A stretch of 64,000 nucleotides of DNA from an uncultured Jannaschia sp. (GTDB lineage: Bacteria; Pseudomonadota; Alphaproteobacteria; Rhodobacterales; Rhodobacteraceae). Positions 52,269 to 61,463 of the stretch are shown in pieces (within the stretch, counting starts at the first letter, position 1; the number at the start of each line of letters is the position of its first letter). Position numbers and translations under genes: made by a program. The notes under the pieces are model-generated. The model made no database searches, was not told where the DNA came from, and was given only the letters and a program-made list of their open reading frames with translations. The stretch spans positions 62,001-126,000 of the forward strand of contig NZ_CANLTR010000009.1 in NCBI RefSeq assembly GCF_947494055.1. Direction: 5' to 3'.

Positions 52269-52724
52269 TCAAGAGACGGTCAGGCCGGCCCGTTCCGTCT
52301 CCTCCAGCGCCGCGACCGTCGCGTCGAGTGCCAGCATGATCGAGGCGTGACGGTTCTTGAACTCGCGCGCCGGGGTCAGGACTTCATACCCGTCCCACGG
52401 TGCCTCGGGCACCGGTCCGCTTTCCTTGAGCATGGCGCGAAGGGAATCGCGTATCGCCGCCACTTCGGCCAGGTCGCGGCCGATCATCTGTCGTCCGGAG
52501 ATCGAGGCCGAGGCCTGCCCGAGCGCGCAGGCTTTCACGTCCTGCGCGTAGCGCACGATCCGTCCGTCCGCGACGTCGAGCGAGACCGTCACCGTCGAGC
52601 CGCAGAGCGGCGACCGCTTCCTCACGGTCACCTGCGGATCGTCGAGCGGCGCCGCCATCGGCATATCCGCGGCCAGTTCGAGAATGCGGCCCGAATAGAG
52701 CTTCACGAGATCGGCATCGGGCAT
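52269..52724 (-). CDS. IscU/NifU-like iron-sulfur cluster assembly scaffold protein
   Basis: 151 residues; GGAAGGAA precedes the ATG at 52724. NifU-N/IscU fold with cysteines in RKRSPLCGSTVTVSLDV and VKACALGQASASI and the helix with MIGRDLAEVAAIRDSL. Three-cysteine scaffold proteins receive sulfur and iron and hand clusters to apoproteins. It differs from canonical IscU in motif spacing and is a lone copy next to hisI, divergent from it. This pairing is common in Rhodobacteraceae. Confidence 0.8.
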   Translation of the reverse strand: MPDADLVKLYSGRILELAADMPMAAPLDDPQVTVRKRSPLCGSTVTVSLDVADGRIVRYAQDVKACALGQASASISGRQMIGRDLAEVAAIRDSLRAMLKESGPVPEAPWDGYEVLTPAREFKNRHASIMLALDATVAALEETERAGLTVS

Positions 52725-52790
52725 GGCGGGTTCCTTCCGGGACGTTCGCGTCCTAGGTAGCGGTCCCGAGCGGCGTTTCAAAGGTGTGCG

Positions 52791-53156
52791 ATGCCAACGA
52801 CATTCGATCCCTCTACGCTGCGTTACGACCCGCGTGGGCTCATCCCCGTCATCGCCCAGGATGCAGGAACGGGCGAAGTCCTGATGATGGCCTGGATGAA
52901 CGCCGAGGCGGTGGTGCGCACGCTGGAGACCGGCCGTGTCACCTACTGGTCGCGGTCGCGCGGGGCGTTCTGGGTCAAGGGCGAGACCTCCGGCCATACG
53001 CAGCGGCTCGTCGAGATGCGTGTCGATTGCGACCGCGACTGCCTGCTTCTGCGCGTCGAGCAGACGGGACCGGCCTGTCATACCGATCGGCGGAGCTGCT
53101 TCTACACGGCCATTCGGGATGGACATGAGGTCGTGACGATGGCGCCCGAGACGTGA
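52791..53156 (+). CDS. hisI: Phosphoribosyl-AMP cyclohydrolase
   Basis: 121 residues. Third step of histidine synthesis; opens the adenine ring of PR-AMP. Metal-binding pattern [20 protein letters not shown] followed by [10 protein letters not shown], and N-terminal [19 protein letters not shown] with YWSRSR. It is a stand-alone HisI without the HisE pyrophosphatase domain, as usual in alphaproteobacteria. Other his genes are not in the window. Confidence 0.95.
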   Translation: MPTTFDPSTLRYDPRGLIPVIAQDAGTGEVLMMAWMNAEAVVRTLETGRVTYWSRSRGAFWVKGETSGHTQRLVEMRVDCDRDCLLLRVEQTGPACHTDRRSCFYTAIRDGHEVVTMAPET

Positions 53157-53176
53157 CCCTTCCGCGATGGCCTTGA

Positions 53177-53194
53177 ACCGTTATCGCTAACGGT
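53177..53194. promoter_or_regulatory. Operator-like palindrome upstream of edd
   Basis: ACCGTTA, four bases (TCGC), TAACGGT: perfect 7-bp arms 34 bases before the edd ATG. The core GTTATCGCTAAC is the kind of site bound by LacI-family sugar-acid regulators. The regulator gene is not in the window. Confidence 0.6.
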
Positions 53195-53227
53195 GCATTT
53201 GGAGCCTGACAGCTGGGGGAATGGACC

Positions 53228-55033
53228 ATGCCGCTCGACACCCGCATCGAAGAGATCACCGACCGCATCCGCGAACGCTCGCGTCCGACCCGGGAGACCT
53301 ACCTCGCCCGCATGCGCGATCAGGCGCAGAAGGGGCCGCGTCGCGCCCATCTCGATTGCGGCAACCAGGCGCATGCCTACGCCGCGATGGGCGACCAGAA
53401 GGACGACCTCGCCGAGGACCGGGTTCCCAATATCGGGATCGTCACCGCCTATAACGACATGCTGAGTGCGCATCAGCCGTTCAAGGACTACCCCGATCGC
53501 ATCAAGGCCGCCGCCCGCGCGGCCGGGGCCACGGCGCAGGTCGCGGGCGGTGTGCCCGCCATGTGCGACGGCGTCACGCAGGGCCAGCAGGGGATGGAGT
53601 TGTCGCTCTTCTCCCGCGACGTGATCGCGCTCGCCACCGGGGTCGCGCTCAGCCACAACACCTTCGACTCGGCGCTCTATCTCGGCATCTGCGACAAGAT
53701 CGTGCCGGGCCTCGTCATCGCCGCGGCCACTTTCGGCTACCTGCCCGGCATCTTCGTTCCGGCCGGCCCGATGACCACGGGGATCGGGAACGAGGAGAAA
53801 GCCCGCGTCCGCCGGGAATTTGCCGAGGGCAAGATCGACCGCAAGGCGCTGATGCGTTCGGAGATGGCCTCCTATCACGGGCCGGGCACCTGCACATTCT
53901 ACGGCACCGCGAATTCGAACCAGATGCTGATGGAGTTCATGGGCCTGCACCTGCCGGGCGCCTCCTTCGTCAATCCGGGCACGCCGCTCCGCGATGCGCT
54001 GACCGATGCTGCGGCCGTCCGCGCGACGGAAATCACCGGGCTCGGAAACGCCTACACTCCGGTCTGCGACGTGCTCGACGAGCGGGCCTACGTGAACGGG
54101 CTCGTGGGGCTGATGGCGACGGGCGGATCGACGAACCTCGTCCTGCATCTGATCGCGATGGCTCGTGCCTCGGGCGTGCAGCTGACCTGCGGCGACTTCG
54201 ATGCGGTGTCTGACATCACGCCGCTGATGGCACGGGTCTACCCGAACGGGCTTGCCGACGTGAACCATTTCCACGCGGCGGGCGGGTTGCCCTACATGAT
54301 CGGGCGCCTGCTGGAGGCGGGGATGCTGCACGAGGACGTGCAGACCGTCGCGGGGCAGGGGCTTTCGGCCTACGCCAACGAGCCGAAGCTCGACGGCGAC
54401 GCCATCCGGTGGGAGGCCGGCCCGACCGAGAGCCAGAACGACAAGATCATCCGCCCGCCGCATGACGCTTTCGATCATCACGGCGGGCTGAAACAGGTGC
54501 GCGGCAATCTCGGCCTCGGCGTGATGAAGATCAGCGCCGTGAAGGAAGAGTATCACACGATCGAGGCGCCGGCCCGCGTGTTCCGCGACCAGGGCGCGGT
54601 GAAGGCTGCGTTCCAGGCAGGCGAGCTCGACCGCGACTGCGTCGTCGTCGTCCGCTACCAGGGCCCGCGCGCGAACGGCATGCCGGAGCTGCACGGCCTC
54701 ACCCCCGTCCTGTCGGTCCTGCAGGGGCGCGGCCACAAGGTCGCCCTCGTCACCGACGGACGGATGTCGGGGGCGTCGGGCAAGGTACCTGCGGCGATCC
54801 ACGTCGCGCCCGAGGCGCTCGACGGCGGTCTGATCGCCAAGGTGCAGGACGGCGATATCGTCCGCGTGGACGCTGCGGGCGGCCGGCTCGAAGTGCTGAC
54901 CGAGGGCGTGGAAGAGCGCGCGCTCGTCCATCCTGACCTCGAGGCGAACGAGCACGGTCTCGGCCGCGAGCTCTTCTCGATCTTCCGGCAGAGCGCCGGG
55001 CGCGCGGATGCCGGCGCGGGCGTGGTCGTCTGA
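53228..55033 (+). CDS. edd: Phosphogluconate dehydratase (Entner-Doudoroff)
   Basis: 601 residues. Dehydrates 6-phosphogluconate to KDPG. IlvD/Edd fold with Fe-S cluster cysteines in [33 protein letters not shown] and [20 protein letters not shown], and the family tail [20 protein letters not shown] and [18 protein letters not shown]. Six-phosphogluconate dehydratase is told from dihydroxy-acid dehydratase (IlvD) by [16 protein letters not shown] near residue 75 and by eda following. The ED route is the main glucose path in most marine Rhodobacteraceae. Confidence 0.95.
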   Translation: MPLDTRIEEITDRIRERSRPTRETYLARMRDQAQKGPRRAHLDCGNQAHAYAAMGDQKDDLAEDRVPNIGIVTAYNDMLSAHQPFKDYPDRIKAAARAAGATAQVAGGVPAMCDGVTQGQQGMELSLFSRDVIALATGVALSHNTFDSALYLGICDKIVPGLVIAAATFGYLPGIFVPAGPMTTGIGNEEKARVRREFAEGKIDRKALMRSEMASYHGPGTCTFYGTANSNQMLMEFMGLHLPGASFVNPGTPLRDALTDAAAVRATEITGLGNAYTPVCDVLDERAYVNGLVGLMATGGSTNLVLHLIAMARASGVQLTCGDFDAVSDITPLMARVYPNGLADVNHFHAAGGLPYMIGRLLEAGMLHEDVQTVAGQGLSAYANEPKLDGDAIRWEAGPTESQNDKIIRPPHDAFDHHGGLKQVRGNLGLGVMKISAVKEEYHTIEAPARVFRDQGAVKAAFQAGELDRDCVVVVRYQGPRANGMPELHGLTPVLSVLQGRGHKVALVTDGRMSGASGKVPAAIHVAPEALDGGLIAKVQDGDIVRVDAAGGRLEVLTEGVEERALVHPDLEANEHGLGRELFSIFRQSAGRADAGAGVVV

Positions 55034-55081
55034 TCGCCCGTCCCGCAGGACCGCATTGAACACCAGCCGGAGGCGACAGCC

Positions 55082-55714
55082 ATGATCCCGCAAGACCAAT
55101 CGAAGGCCGCCCGCGACATCGCCGGTCGCGCACGCGTCATCCCCGTCCTCGTCCTCGACGATGCAGGCCACGCGCGACCGCTGGCGGAGGCGCTGGTCGC
55201 CGGCGGCCTGCCGGCGCTCGAGGTGACGCTGCGCACGCCCGCTGCGCTCGACAGTATCCGCGCCATGTCGGAGGTCGAGGGCGGGATCGTCGGCGCCGGC
55301 ACGCTCCTGACGCCCGACGACGTGCGCGCCGCCAAGGCGGCGGGGGCGCGGTTCGGCGTCTCGCCCGGCGCGACGGAGACGCTGGTGCAGGCCTGCATCG
55401 ACGAGGACCTGCCGCTCCTGCCCGGCGCGGCGACGGCGACCGAGGCGATGGCGCTGCTCGAGATGGGCTTCGACATGATGAAGTTCTTCCCCGCCGAAGC
55501 CTCGGGCGGCGCTCCGGCGCTAAAGGCCATCGGCGCGCCGATCCCGCAGATCTCCTTCTGCCCCACCGGCGGCGTCAGTCTCGCCAACATGGCCGATTAT
55601 CTGAGCCTGTCCAACGTCTCCGTTGTCGGCGGCAGCTGGGTCGCGCCGAAGGACAAGATGGTGGCGGGCGACTGGGCCGGGATCGAGAGCCTGGCCCGCG
55701 AGGCGCGTGGCTAG
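55082..55714 (+). CDS. eda: KDPG/KHG aldolase
   Basis: 210 residues. Splits KDPG into pyruvate and glyceraldehyde-3-phosphate. TIM barrel with LPALEVTLRTPAALDSI, VGAGTLLTPDDVRAAKAAGA, and the Schiff-base Lys in MMKFFPAEASGG; CPTGGVSLANMADYLSL holds the phosphate site. 48 bases after edd with a GGAGG ribosome site, so one operon under the palindromic operator. Confidence 0.95.
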   Translation: MIPQDQSKAARDIAGRARVIPVLVLDDAGHARPLAEALVAGGLPALEVTLRTPAALDSIRAMSEVEGGIVGAGTLLTPDDVRAAKAAGARFGVSPGATETLVQACIDEDLPLLPGAATATEAMALLEMGFDMMKFFPAEASGGAPALKAIGAPIPQISFCPTGGVSLANMADYLSLSNVSVVGGSWVAPKDKMVAGDWAGIESLAREARG

Positions 55715-55765
55715 CGGCGGAGCCTCCGGCGGGGATATTTGGGAAGCAAAGACAGGCGGAGCCCG

Positions 55766-56569
55766 TCAACCTGCGCCCTTTGTCAGCAGGTCGTCCACCT
55801 CGCTCGATGCGATCCCGGCAAGGCCCGTGAAATCGCCATCACCGAAGATGGACGCGGCGGCGTCGTGGATTACGCGGTGCGTTGCCCGGGCAAGCGAGGA
55901 GCCGAGAGAGATGCGCGCGATTCCGGTCCGGGCGAAGGCGTCGCGCGTGACGCGGGTCCAAGGGCCGGAAACGAGCGCGTTCACCGGAATGGAGACGGCC
56001 GCGACGATCCGCTCCAGATCGGCCATTTCGCCCGGCATCGGGCAGTAGAGGACGTCTGCGCCCGCCTCCTCGAAGGCACGCAGACGTCGGATCGCTTCGT
56101 CGAGATCGTAGGCGCCGCGCAATACGCCATCGGCGCGCGCGCAGAAGACGAAGTCGTGCGGGGCCCGCCGGGCCGCTGCTGCCGCCGCCTCGACCCGCGC
56201 GACGGCGGCGGCAAAGTCGTAGGCGCGTCCTTCGGGGGAGACGTCCTCGATGCAGCACCCCGCGAGCCCCGCCAGCGCGGCCTCGTTCACCGTATCGCCG
56301 CAATCGCCCGGCTCTGGCCCATAGCCATCCTCGAGGTCGGCGGAGACGGGGACGGCGACGTGACTGGCGATATCCTTCGCATGGGCGATCGCCTCCGTGC
56401 GACCCACTGTGCCAGCATCAGGCAAACCGCGGGTGAAGGCGTAACCGGCGGAGGTCGTCCCGATCGCTCTGGCGCCCAGCGCCACGAGCATCCGGGCCGA
56501 TCCCAAGTCCCACGCATTCGCGAGGATCAACGGGTCGCCCGGCATGTGCATGTCGCGGAAACTGGTCAT
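55766..56569 (-). CDS. Isocitrate lyase/PEP mutase-family protein
   Basis: 267 residues. Start ATG at 56569. Family landmarks: LILANAWDLGSARMLVALGA, TTSAGYAFTRGLPD, the metal-binding SADLEDGYG, NEAALAGLAGCCIEDVSPEG, FVFCARADGVLRGAYDLDEA and DVLYCPMPGEMAD. Members split or rearrange carbon-phosphorus or carbon-carbon bonds of small 2-keto or carboxylate compounds. The residues of the active-site gate do not let me choose among phosphonomutase, methylisocitrate-lyase-like and oxaloacetate-hydrolase activities. Convergent with eda. The upstream DNA holds an aminotransferase remnant. Confidence 0.82.
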   Translation of the reverse strand: MTSFRDMHMPGDPLILANAWDLGSARMLVALGARAIGTTSAGYAFTRGLPDAGTVGRTEAIAHAKDIASHVAVPVSADLEDGYGPEPGDCGDTVNEAALAGLAGCCIEDVSPEGRAYDFAAAVARVEAAAAAARRAPHDFVFCARADGVLRGAYDLDEAIRRLRAFEEAGADVLYCPMPGEMADLERIVAAVSIPVNALVSGPWTRVTRDAFARTGIARISLGSSLARATHRVIHDAAASIFGDGDFTGLAGIASSEVDDLLTKGAG

Positions 56570-56619
56570 CGGATGATCTCCTTGCGCGATTCAGAACCGT
56601 GTCGAGCAAGATGAGGATT

Positions 56620-56860
56620 TCGCCGTTGGCGCGCTTGGCACAAGGGCACAAATGAAGCCGCATGGCCGAACCTATCGCCCGGCATGAATGCGATCCCCTG
56701 GGCCCCAAGTAGGCGCGTCGCGAGGTCGGTGTCGGGGTCGCCGGTCACGAGGATGTCGGGCATCTGGAACATCGCCCCTTTGATGAGCACGGATGGTCAG
56801 CTCCGCAACCCGTCGGACGGTCGCTTCCAGCGCCAGAACACGGTGATAGAGGCACATGCT
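56620..56860 (-). pseudogene. Decayed PLP-dependent aminotransferase (class I/II) C-terminal fragment
   Basis: On the minus strand, bases 56790-56659 encode GAMFQMPDILVTGDPDTDLA and then RLLGAQGIAFMPGDRFGH, the region that in class I/II aminotransferases follows the catalytic lysine domain (the GAMFxMxDI and VxxMPGxxFG motifs). Upstream in the same frame GLRS is followed at once by TGA; sense continues only in other frames (RVLALEA in one), and after FGHA the frame is lost again. At least one stop and two frameshifts. No N-terminal part or catalytic lysine is present. The flanking 56,570-57,107 stretch has no other gene. Confidence 0.6.
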
Positions 56861-57107
56861 GTCGCCCGCACCCACGGTCACGTCGGACCCTGTCGAATAC
56901 CTGCATCATGGCGCCCACCGGACACCGGGGGCAGGGCGCTGCCAAACGCTTGGCAGTGGCCCCCGCGCGTGCTACGCGCCCCACCATGGGCACGCCGATC
57001 TGCATCATCTGCATTCCGACCGCCCGCTGAGGTTTCGGCGGGCCGAAGGTGCCCGTGTCCCGATCCCGGCCCCTTCGTCCCGCACTACGAGTGAAGGAGA
57101 GGCCCCG

Positions 57108-58463
57108 ATGGACCGGCCCGTGATCCGCCTGCGCAACACCGCGACCCGTCGCATCGAGCCGTTCGTGCCGATCGACCCTGCGAACGTGCGGCTCTATCTC
57201 TGCGGACCCACGGTCTACGATCGGGCGCACTTGGGCAATGCGCGCAACGTCATAGTCTTCGACGTGCTCACCCGACTCCTGCGGCACGATTACGGGGCGC
57301 CGCACGTGACGTACGTGCGGAACTTCACCGACGTGGACGACAAGATCAACGCGCGCGCCGCCGAAACGGGGCGGCCGATCGCGGATATCACGGCGGAGAC
57401 GGCGCGCTGGTATCTCGAGGACATGGCGGCCCTCGGCAACGCGGAGCCCGACCACATGCCGCGGGCGACCGGCTACATTTCCCAAATGATCGCGATGATC
57501 GAGGATCTGATCTCGCGGGGACATGCCTATGCCGCCGAGGGACACGTGCTTTTCGCGGTCGACACCTTCCCAAGTTACGGGCGGCTGTCCGGCCGGGCGG
57601 TGGACGACATGATCGCCGGCGCTCGGGTGGAGGTCGCGCCCTACAAGCGCGAGCCGATGGATTTCGTGCTTTGGAAGCCCTCCGGCGAGGGCGAGCCGGG
57701 CTGGGATTCCCCTTGGGGCCGGGGGCGGCCGGGCTGGCATATCGAATGCTCGGCGATGGCGAAGGATCTGCTGGGGCCGAGCTTCGACATTCACGGCGGC
57801 GGCAACGACCTGCTGTTCCCGCACCACGAGAACGAGCGGGCGCAGAGCTGCTGCGCCGATCCGGAGACGGAGTTCGCGCGGGTCTGGCTGCACAACGAGA
57901 TGCTGCTGGTCGAGGGGCGGAAGATGTCGAAGTCGCTGGGCAACTTCTTCACCGTCCGCGACCTGCTCGGCCGGGGCGTGCCGGGCGAGGTCATACGCTT
58001 CGTGTTCCTGTCGACGCATTATTCCAAGCCGATGGACTGGACCGAGGCGAAGGCGCGCGAGGCGGAGGGGACGTTGCGCCGCTGGCGCGCCGTCGCAACG
58101 CAGGGCGGGACGCCCGACGCCGGCGTGCTCGACGCGCTCCGCGACGACCTGAACACGCCCGGGGCGATCGCGGAGCTGCACCGCATGGCGAAAGCCGGCG
58201 ACGGCGCGACGCTTGCCGCATCGGCGGCGCTGCTCGGCTTGCTGACGCCCGAGTTGGGCGACTGGGTCGGCGCGGGCGACGACGACCTGGTGGAGGCCGT
58301 GCTTGCTGCCCGCGTGGCGGCCCGGGCGGAGAAGGACTGGGCCCGCGCCGACGCCTTGCGCGACGCGCTCCTCGACGCGGGCGTCGTCGTGACCGACGGC
58401 AAGGGGCGCGGCTGGGAGGCCGGGCCGGGCTACGACCCCTCCAGGCTGGAGGGCGTCGCGTGA
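57108..58463 (+). CDS. cysS: Cysteinyl-tRNA synthetase
   Basis: 451 residues, GAAGGAGAGG before the ATG. Class I synthetase with zinc-site cysteine in [19 protein letters not shown] (the HIGH motif as HLGN), the second zinc ligands in [10 protein letters not shown] and [10 protein letters not shown], and the KMSKS motif in [12 protein letters not shown]. The C-terminal DALR-type domain (about 350-451) is complete but short. Runs into cimA with 49 bases between, so likely co-transcribed. Confidence 0.95.
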   Translation: MDRPVIRLRNTATRRIEPFVPIDPANVRLYLCGPTVYDRAHLGNARNVIVFDVLTRLLRHDYGAPHVTYVRNFTDVDDKINARAAETGRPIADITAETARWYLEDMAALGNAEPDHMPRATGYISQMIAMIEDLISRGHAYAAEGHVLFAVDTFPSYGRLSGRAVDDMIAGARVEVAPYKREPMDFVLWKPSGEGEPGWDSPWGRGRPGWHIECSAMAKDLLGPSFDIHGGGNDLLFPHHENERAQSCCADPETEFARVWLHNEMLLVEGRKMSKSLGNFFTVRDLLGRGVPGEVIRFVFLSTHYSKPMDWTEAKAREAEGTLRRWRAVATQGGTPDAGVLDALRDDLNTPGAIAELHRMAKAGDGATLAASAALLGLLTPELGDWVGAGDDDLVEAVLAARVAARAEKDWARADALRDALLDAGVVVTDGKGRGWEAGPGYDPSRLEGVA

Positions 58464-58512
58464 TCGTGGCTTGCCGCCGTCCGAGCCCCATACCGTGCAC
58501 CGGAGGCATGGC

Positions 58513-60108
58513 ATGACCGAACGCCTCTACCTCTACGACACCACCCTCCGCGACGGGCAGCAGACGCAGGGGGTCTCTTTCTCCGCCGGCGAGAAGCGCG
58601 AGATCGCGGCGATGCTCGACACGCTGGGCATCGACCATGTCGAGGGCGGCTGGCCCGGCGCGAACCCGACGGACAGCGAGTTCTTCGAAGCGCCCCCGAC
58701 ACTGACAGCCACGCTGACGGCCTTCGGGATGACCAAGCGGGCGGGGCGGTCGGCGGCCAACGACGACGTGCTGGCCGCCGTGCTCAATGCCGGGACGCCG
58801 TCGGTCTGCCTTGTCGGCAAGACCAACATCTTCCACGTCGAAACCGCGCTCGGCATCGCGCCGGAGGAGAACCTCGCGAACATCCGCGACTCCGTCGCCC
58901 ATCTCGTGGCCGAGGGACGCGAGGCGATCTTCGACGCGGAGCATTTCTTCGACGGCTACACGCTCGATCCGACCTACGCGCTCGCCTGCCTCGACACGGC
59001 TTGCGCGGCAGGGGCGCGCTGGCTTGTCCTCTGCGATACGAACGGGGGAACGATGCCCACCCGGATCGCGCAAGTCGTGGGCGAAGTCATTGCCCACGGC
59101 ATCCCCGGCGACCGGCTTGGCATCCACACCCACAACGACACGGAGCAGGCCGTAGCTGGCAGCCTCGCCGCGGTCGAAGCCGGCGTGCGGCAGGTGCAGG
59201 GAACGTTGAACGGCCTCGGCGAACGTTGCGGTAATGCCAACCTGACCACGCTGATCCCGACACTCCTGCTGAAGGAACCGTACGCCAGCCGCTTTGCGAC
59301 TAACATGGCGCGCGACGCGTTGCCGACGCTCGTGACCGTGTCGCGGCGGCTCGACGACATCCTGAACCGCGTGCCCCGGCGCGACGCGGCCTATGTCGGC
59401 GCCTCGGCCTTCGCGCACAAGGCGGGACTGCATGCGAGCGCGATCCTGAAAGACCCGACGACGTACGAGCACATTCCGCCGGAGGCGGTCGGCAACACCC
59501 GGATCGTGCCTATGTCGAATCAGGCAGGGTTGTCGAACCTGCGCAAGCGACTGGCCGATCTCGGGCTGGAGGGCGACGAGGCCGCGCTGCGCCGCATTCT
59601 CGAACGGGTGAAGGTGCGCGAGGATCAGGGCTACGCCTACGACGTGGCGCCGGCGAGCTTCGAACTCATCGCGCGGGAGGAGCTGGGCCTGATGCCCGAC
59701 CTTTTCGAGGTCGAGCGCTACCGCGTCACGGTGGAGCGGCGGCGGAACGAGCGAGGCGAGGCGGTGCGCCTGTCGGAGGCCGTGGTCGTCGTGCGGGTGG
59801 ACGGAGAGAAGCTGCTGTCAGTCTCCGAGAGCCTCGATCCCGAGGGCACGGATCGCGGGCCGGTCAACGCGCTGCACCGCGCGCTCGCCAAGGATCTGGG
59901 CCGCTGGCAGGAACAGGTCGACGACATCCGCCTGAAGGATTTCCGCGTCCGCATCATGCAGGGCGGGGTGGAGGCGGTGACGCGCGTCATCATTGACCAC
60001 GAGGACGGGCAGGGGCGGCGCTGGTCCACGGTCGGCGTCTCCCCCAACATCGTCGATGCGAGCTTCGAGGCGTTGCTCGACGCGGTGCGCTGGAAGCTCG
60101 TGCAGTGA
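58513..60108 (+). CDS. cimA: (R)-citramalate synthase
   Basis: 531 residues. Condenses pyruvate and acetyl-CoA to citramalate in the threonine-independent isoleucine route. HMGL-like barrel with LYDTTLRDGQQTQGVSFSAG (about 6-25), metal-binding LGIHTHNDTEQAVAGSLAAV and TLNGLGERCGNANLTTLIP, and a C-terminal LeuA-type allosteric domain (about 400-531). The sequence is of the long CimA/LeuA2 class (TIGR00977), not 2-isopropylmalate synthase: the substrate-pocket stretch reads HVEGGWPGANPTDSEFF. Its stop overlaps the next GTG start in GTGA. Confidence 0.9.
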   Translation: MTERLYLYDTTLRDGQQTQGVSFSAGEKREIAAMLDTLGIDHVEGGWPGANPTDSEFFEAPPTLTATLTAFGMTKRAGRSAANDDVLAAVLNAGTPSVCLVGKTNIFHVETALGIAPEENLANIRDSVAHLVAEGREAIFDAEHFFDGYTLDPTYALACLDTACAAGARWLVLCDTNGGTMPTRIAQVVGEVIAHGIPGDRLGIHTHNDTEQAVAGSLAAVEAGVRQVQGTLNGLGERCGNANLTTLIPTLLLKEPYASRFATNMARDALPTLVTVSRRLDDILNRVPRRDAAYVGASAFAHKAGLHASAILKDPTTYEHIPPEAVGNTRIVPMSNQAGLSNLRKRLADLGLEGDEAALRRILERVKVREDQGYAYDVAPASFELIAREELGLMPDLFEVERYRVTVERRRNERGEAVRLSEAVVVVRVDGEKLLSVSESLDPEGTDRGPVNALHRALAKDLGRWQEQVDDIRLKDFRVRIMQGGVEAVTRVIIDHEDGQGRRWSTVGVSPNIVDASFEALLDAVRWKLVQ

Positions 60109-60863
60109 CGCCGGACGAGGGGATCGCGGCCTGCGCCGGACTGGTGCAGCGCGGCGACCCCACGCGCTTCCGCGCCGTCATGGCCGCGCCGGTGCCGCTC
60201 CGGCGGATGCTGTTCCCGCTCTACGCCTTCAACCTCGAGGTCGCGCGCGCGCCGCTCGTGACGAAGGAGCCGATGATCGCGGAGATGCGCCTGCAATGGT
60301 GGCGCGACGCCTTGAGCGAGATCGCGGCGGGCGGTCCGGTGCGCCACCACGAGGTCGTCACGCCGCTTGCCGACGTGCTCGACGCGCAGGGCGCCCGCGA
60401 CCTCGATGACCTGATCGAGGCGCGGCGGTCCGATATCGAGGGGCTGCGGCCCGCGGATGCGAATGAGTTGACGCGATATATCGACCGCACTGCCGGGACG
60501 CTCCTGTGGACCGCGGCACGGCTGGCAGGCGCGACGGACGAGAATGCGGCGCGCCAGGGCGGTCTGGCGCAGGGTCTGGCGAACTGGCTTCATGCGGTGC
60601 CCGATCTCGTCGCGCGGAACCGTCAGCCGCTGCCGCCGGGCGAACCGGACATGCGGATGCGGGAACTGGCGCAGACAGGTCTCGACGCCTTGGCACGGGC
60701 CCGGTCGGCGCGGGTTGCGAAGTCCGCGCGTCCCGTCTTCCTCGTCCTCGCGGATACCGGCGCACGACTGCGGGCGATCCGTCGCGACCCAGGTGCGCCC
60801 GTGCGGGAGACGCCGTTCCGCGACCGCCTCCGTCTTGGACTGCGCAGCCTGCGAGGCTGGTGA
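60105..60863 (+). CDS. Squalene/phytoene synthase-family protein (NDUFAF6-like)
   Basis: 252 residues from a GTG overlapping the cimA stop by 4 bases. All-alpha isoprenoid-synthase fold with RRMLFPLYAFNLEVARAPLV and MRLQWWRDALSEIAAGGPVR. The Asp-rich metal motifs of true phytoene synthases (DxxxD) are not intact: at the first site the sequence reads YAFNLEVAR, and the second region is YIDRTAGTLLWTAARLAG. That makes it like NDUFAF6, a mitochondrial complex I assembly factor, rather than a carotenoid enzyme. No carotenoid genes are near. Confidence 0.82.
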   Translation: MTPDEGIAACAGLVQRGDPTRFRAVMAAPVPLRRMLFPLYAFNLEVARAPLVTKEPMIAEMRLQWWRDALSEIAAGGPVRHHEVVTPLADVLDAQGARDLDDLIEARRSDIEGLRPADANELTRYIDRTAGTLLWTAARLAGATDENAARQGGLAQGLANWLHAVPDLVARNRQPLPPGEPDMRMRELAQTGLDALARARSARVAKSARPVFLVLADTGARLRAIRRDPGAPVRETPFRDRLRLGLRSLRGW

Positions 60864-60866
60864 GGC

Positions 60867-61367
60867 TCAGACCTCGGAGGTCTTCAGGTAGGACCGCATC
60901 CCGTAGATCAGCGGTGAACCCTCCTCGGCCACGCGCACCGCACGCACCGCGCCGATGATGACATGGTGCGTGCCGACGAGGTCTGCGCTCTGCACGTCGC
61001 AGTCGAAGCCCGCCAGACCGTTCAGGATCGGTGCGCCGGTTGCAGCCACGGCCCAGTCCACGCTCGCGAACTTGTCCCCGCCGGGGGTCTCGATCCGCCC
61101 GGCGAAAACATCCGCCACGCGCTGCTGCCCGGCCCCGAGCACGTTCACCGCGAAGCAGCCGTTGGTCAGGATTGGCGTCGCGGCCGAGGCGCCCTTGTTG
61201 ATGCAGACGAGCATGGTGGGTGCGTCGCCGTCGGCGGAGACGCTGGTCATGGCGGAGACGGTCACGCCCGCGCGTCCGCCCGGACCGTCGGTCGTGACGA
61301 CGCTGACGGTCGCCGCAGCGCGCGACATGGCGTGGATGAAGTCGGCCCGGAGGCGGTCGTCGGACAT
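60867..61367 (-). CDS. Flavin reductase-like (FMN-binding split-barrel) protein
   Basis: 166 residues from the ATG at 61367; a GTG three codons upstream is possible. The pattern HAMSRAAATVSVVTTDGPGG, VTVSAMTSVSADGDAPTMLV, NGCFAVNVLGAGQQRVADVF and THHVIIGAVRAV is the flavin-reductase/HpaC-type split barrel that uses NAD(P)H to supply FMNH2 to a monooxygenase partner. No monooxygenase is adjacent, so the partner is unknown. Convergent with the squalene/phytoene-family gene at a 3-base distance, divergent from the agmatinase-family gene. Confidence 0.85.
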   Translation of the reverse strand: MSDDRLRADFIHAMSRAAATVSVVTTDGPGGRAGVTVSAMTSVSADGDAPTMLVCINKGASAATPILTNGCFAVNVLGAGQQRVADVFAGRIETPGGDKFASVDWAVAATGAPILNGLAGFDCDVQSADLVGTHHVIIGAVRAVRVAEEGSPLIYGMRSYLKTSEV

Positions 61368-61463
61368 GCGCGTCACCTAACGCATGGGGGGATCGTGTCG
61401 AGTGCCTTTCCCTCCGACGACGCGCATGATGTGGTCGGCCCGGCAACGATCGGAGGGACGGAC

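Noticed and set aside
56745-58514. A 589-codon minus-strand frame opposite cysS
   Set aside because: cysS on the plus strand has all catalytic motifs. The antisense product is Arg/Val/His-rich with no homology features.
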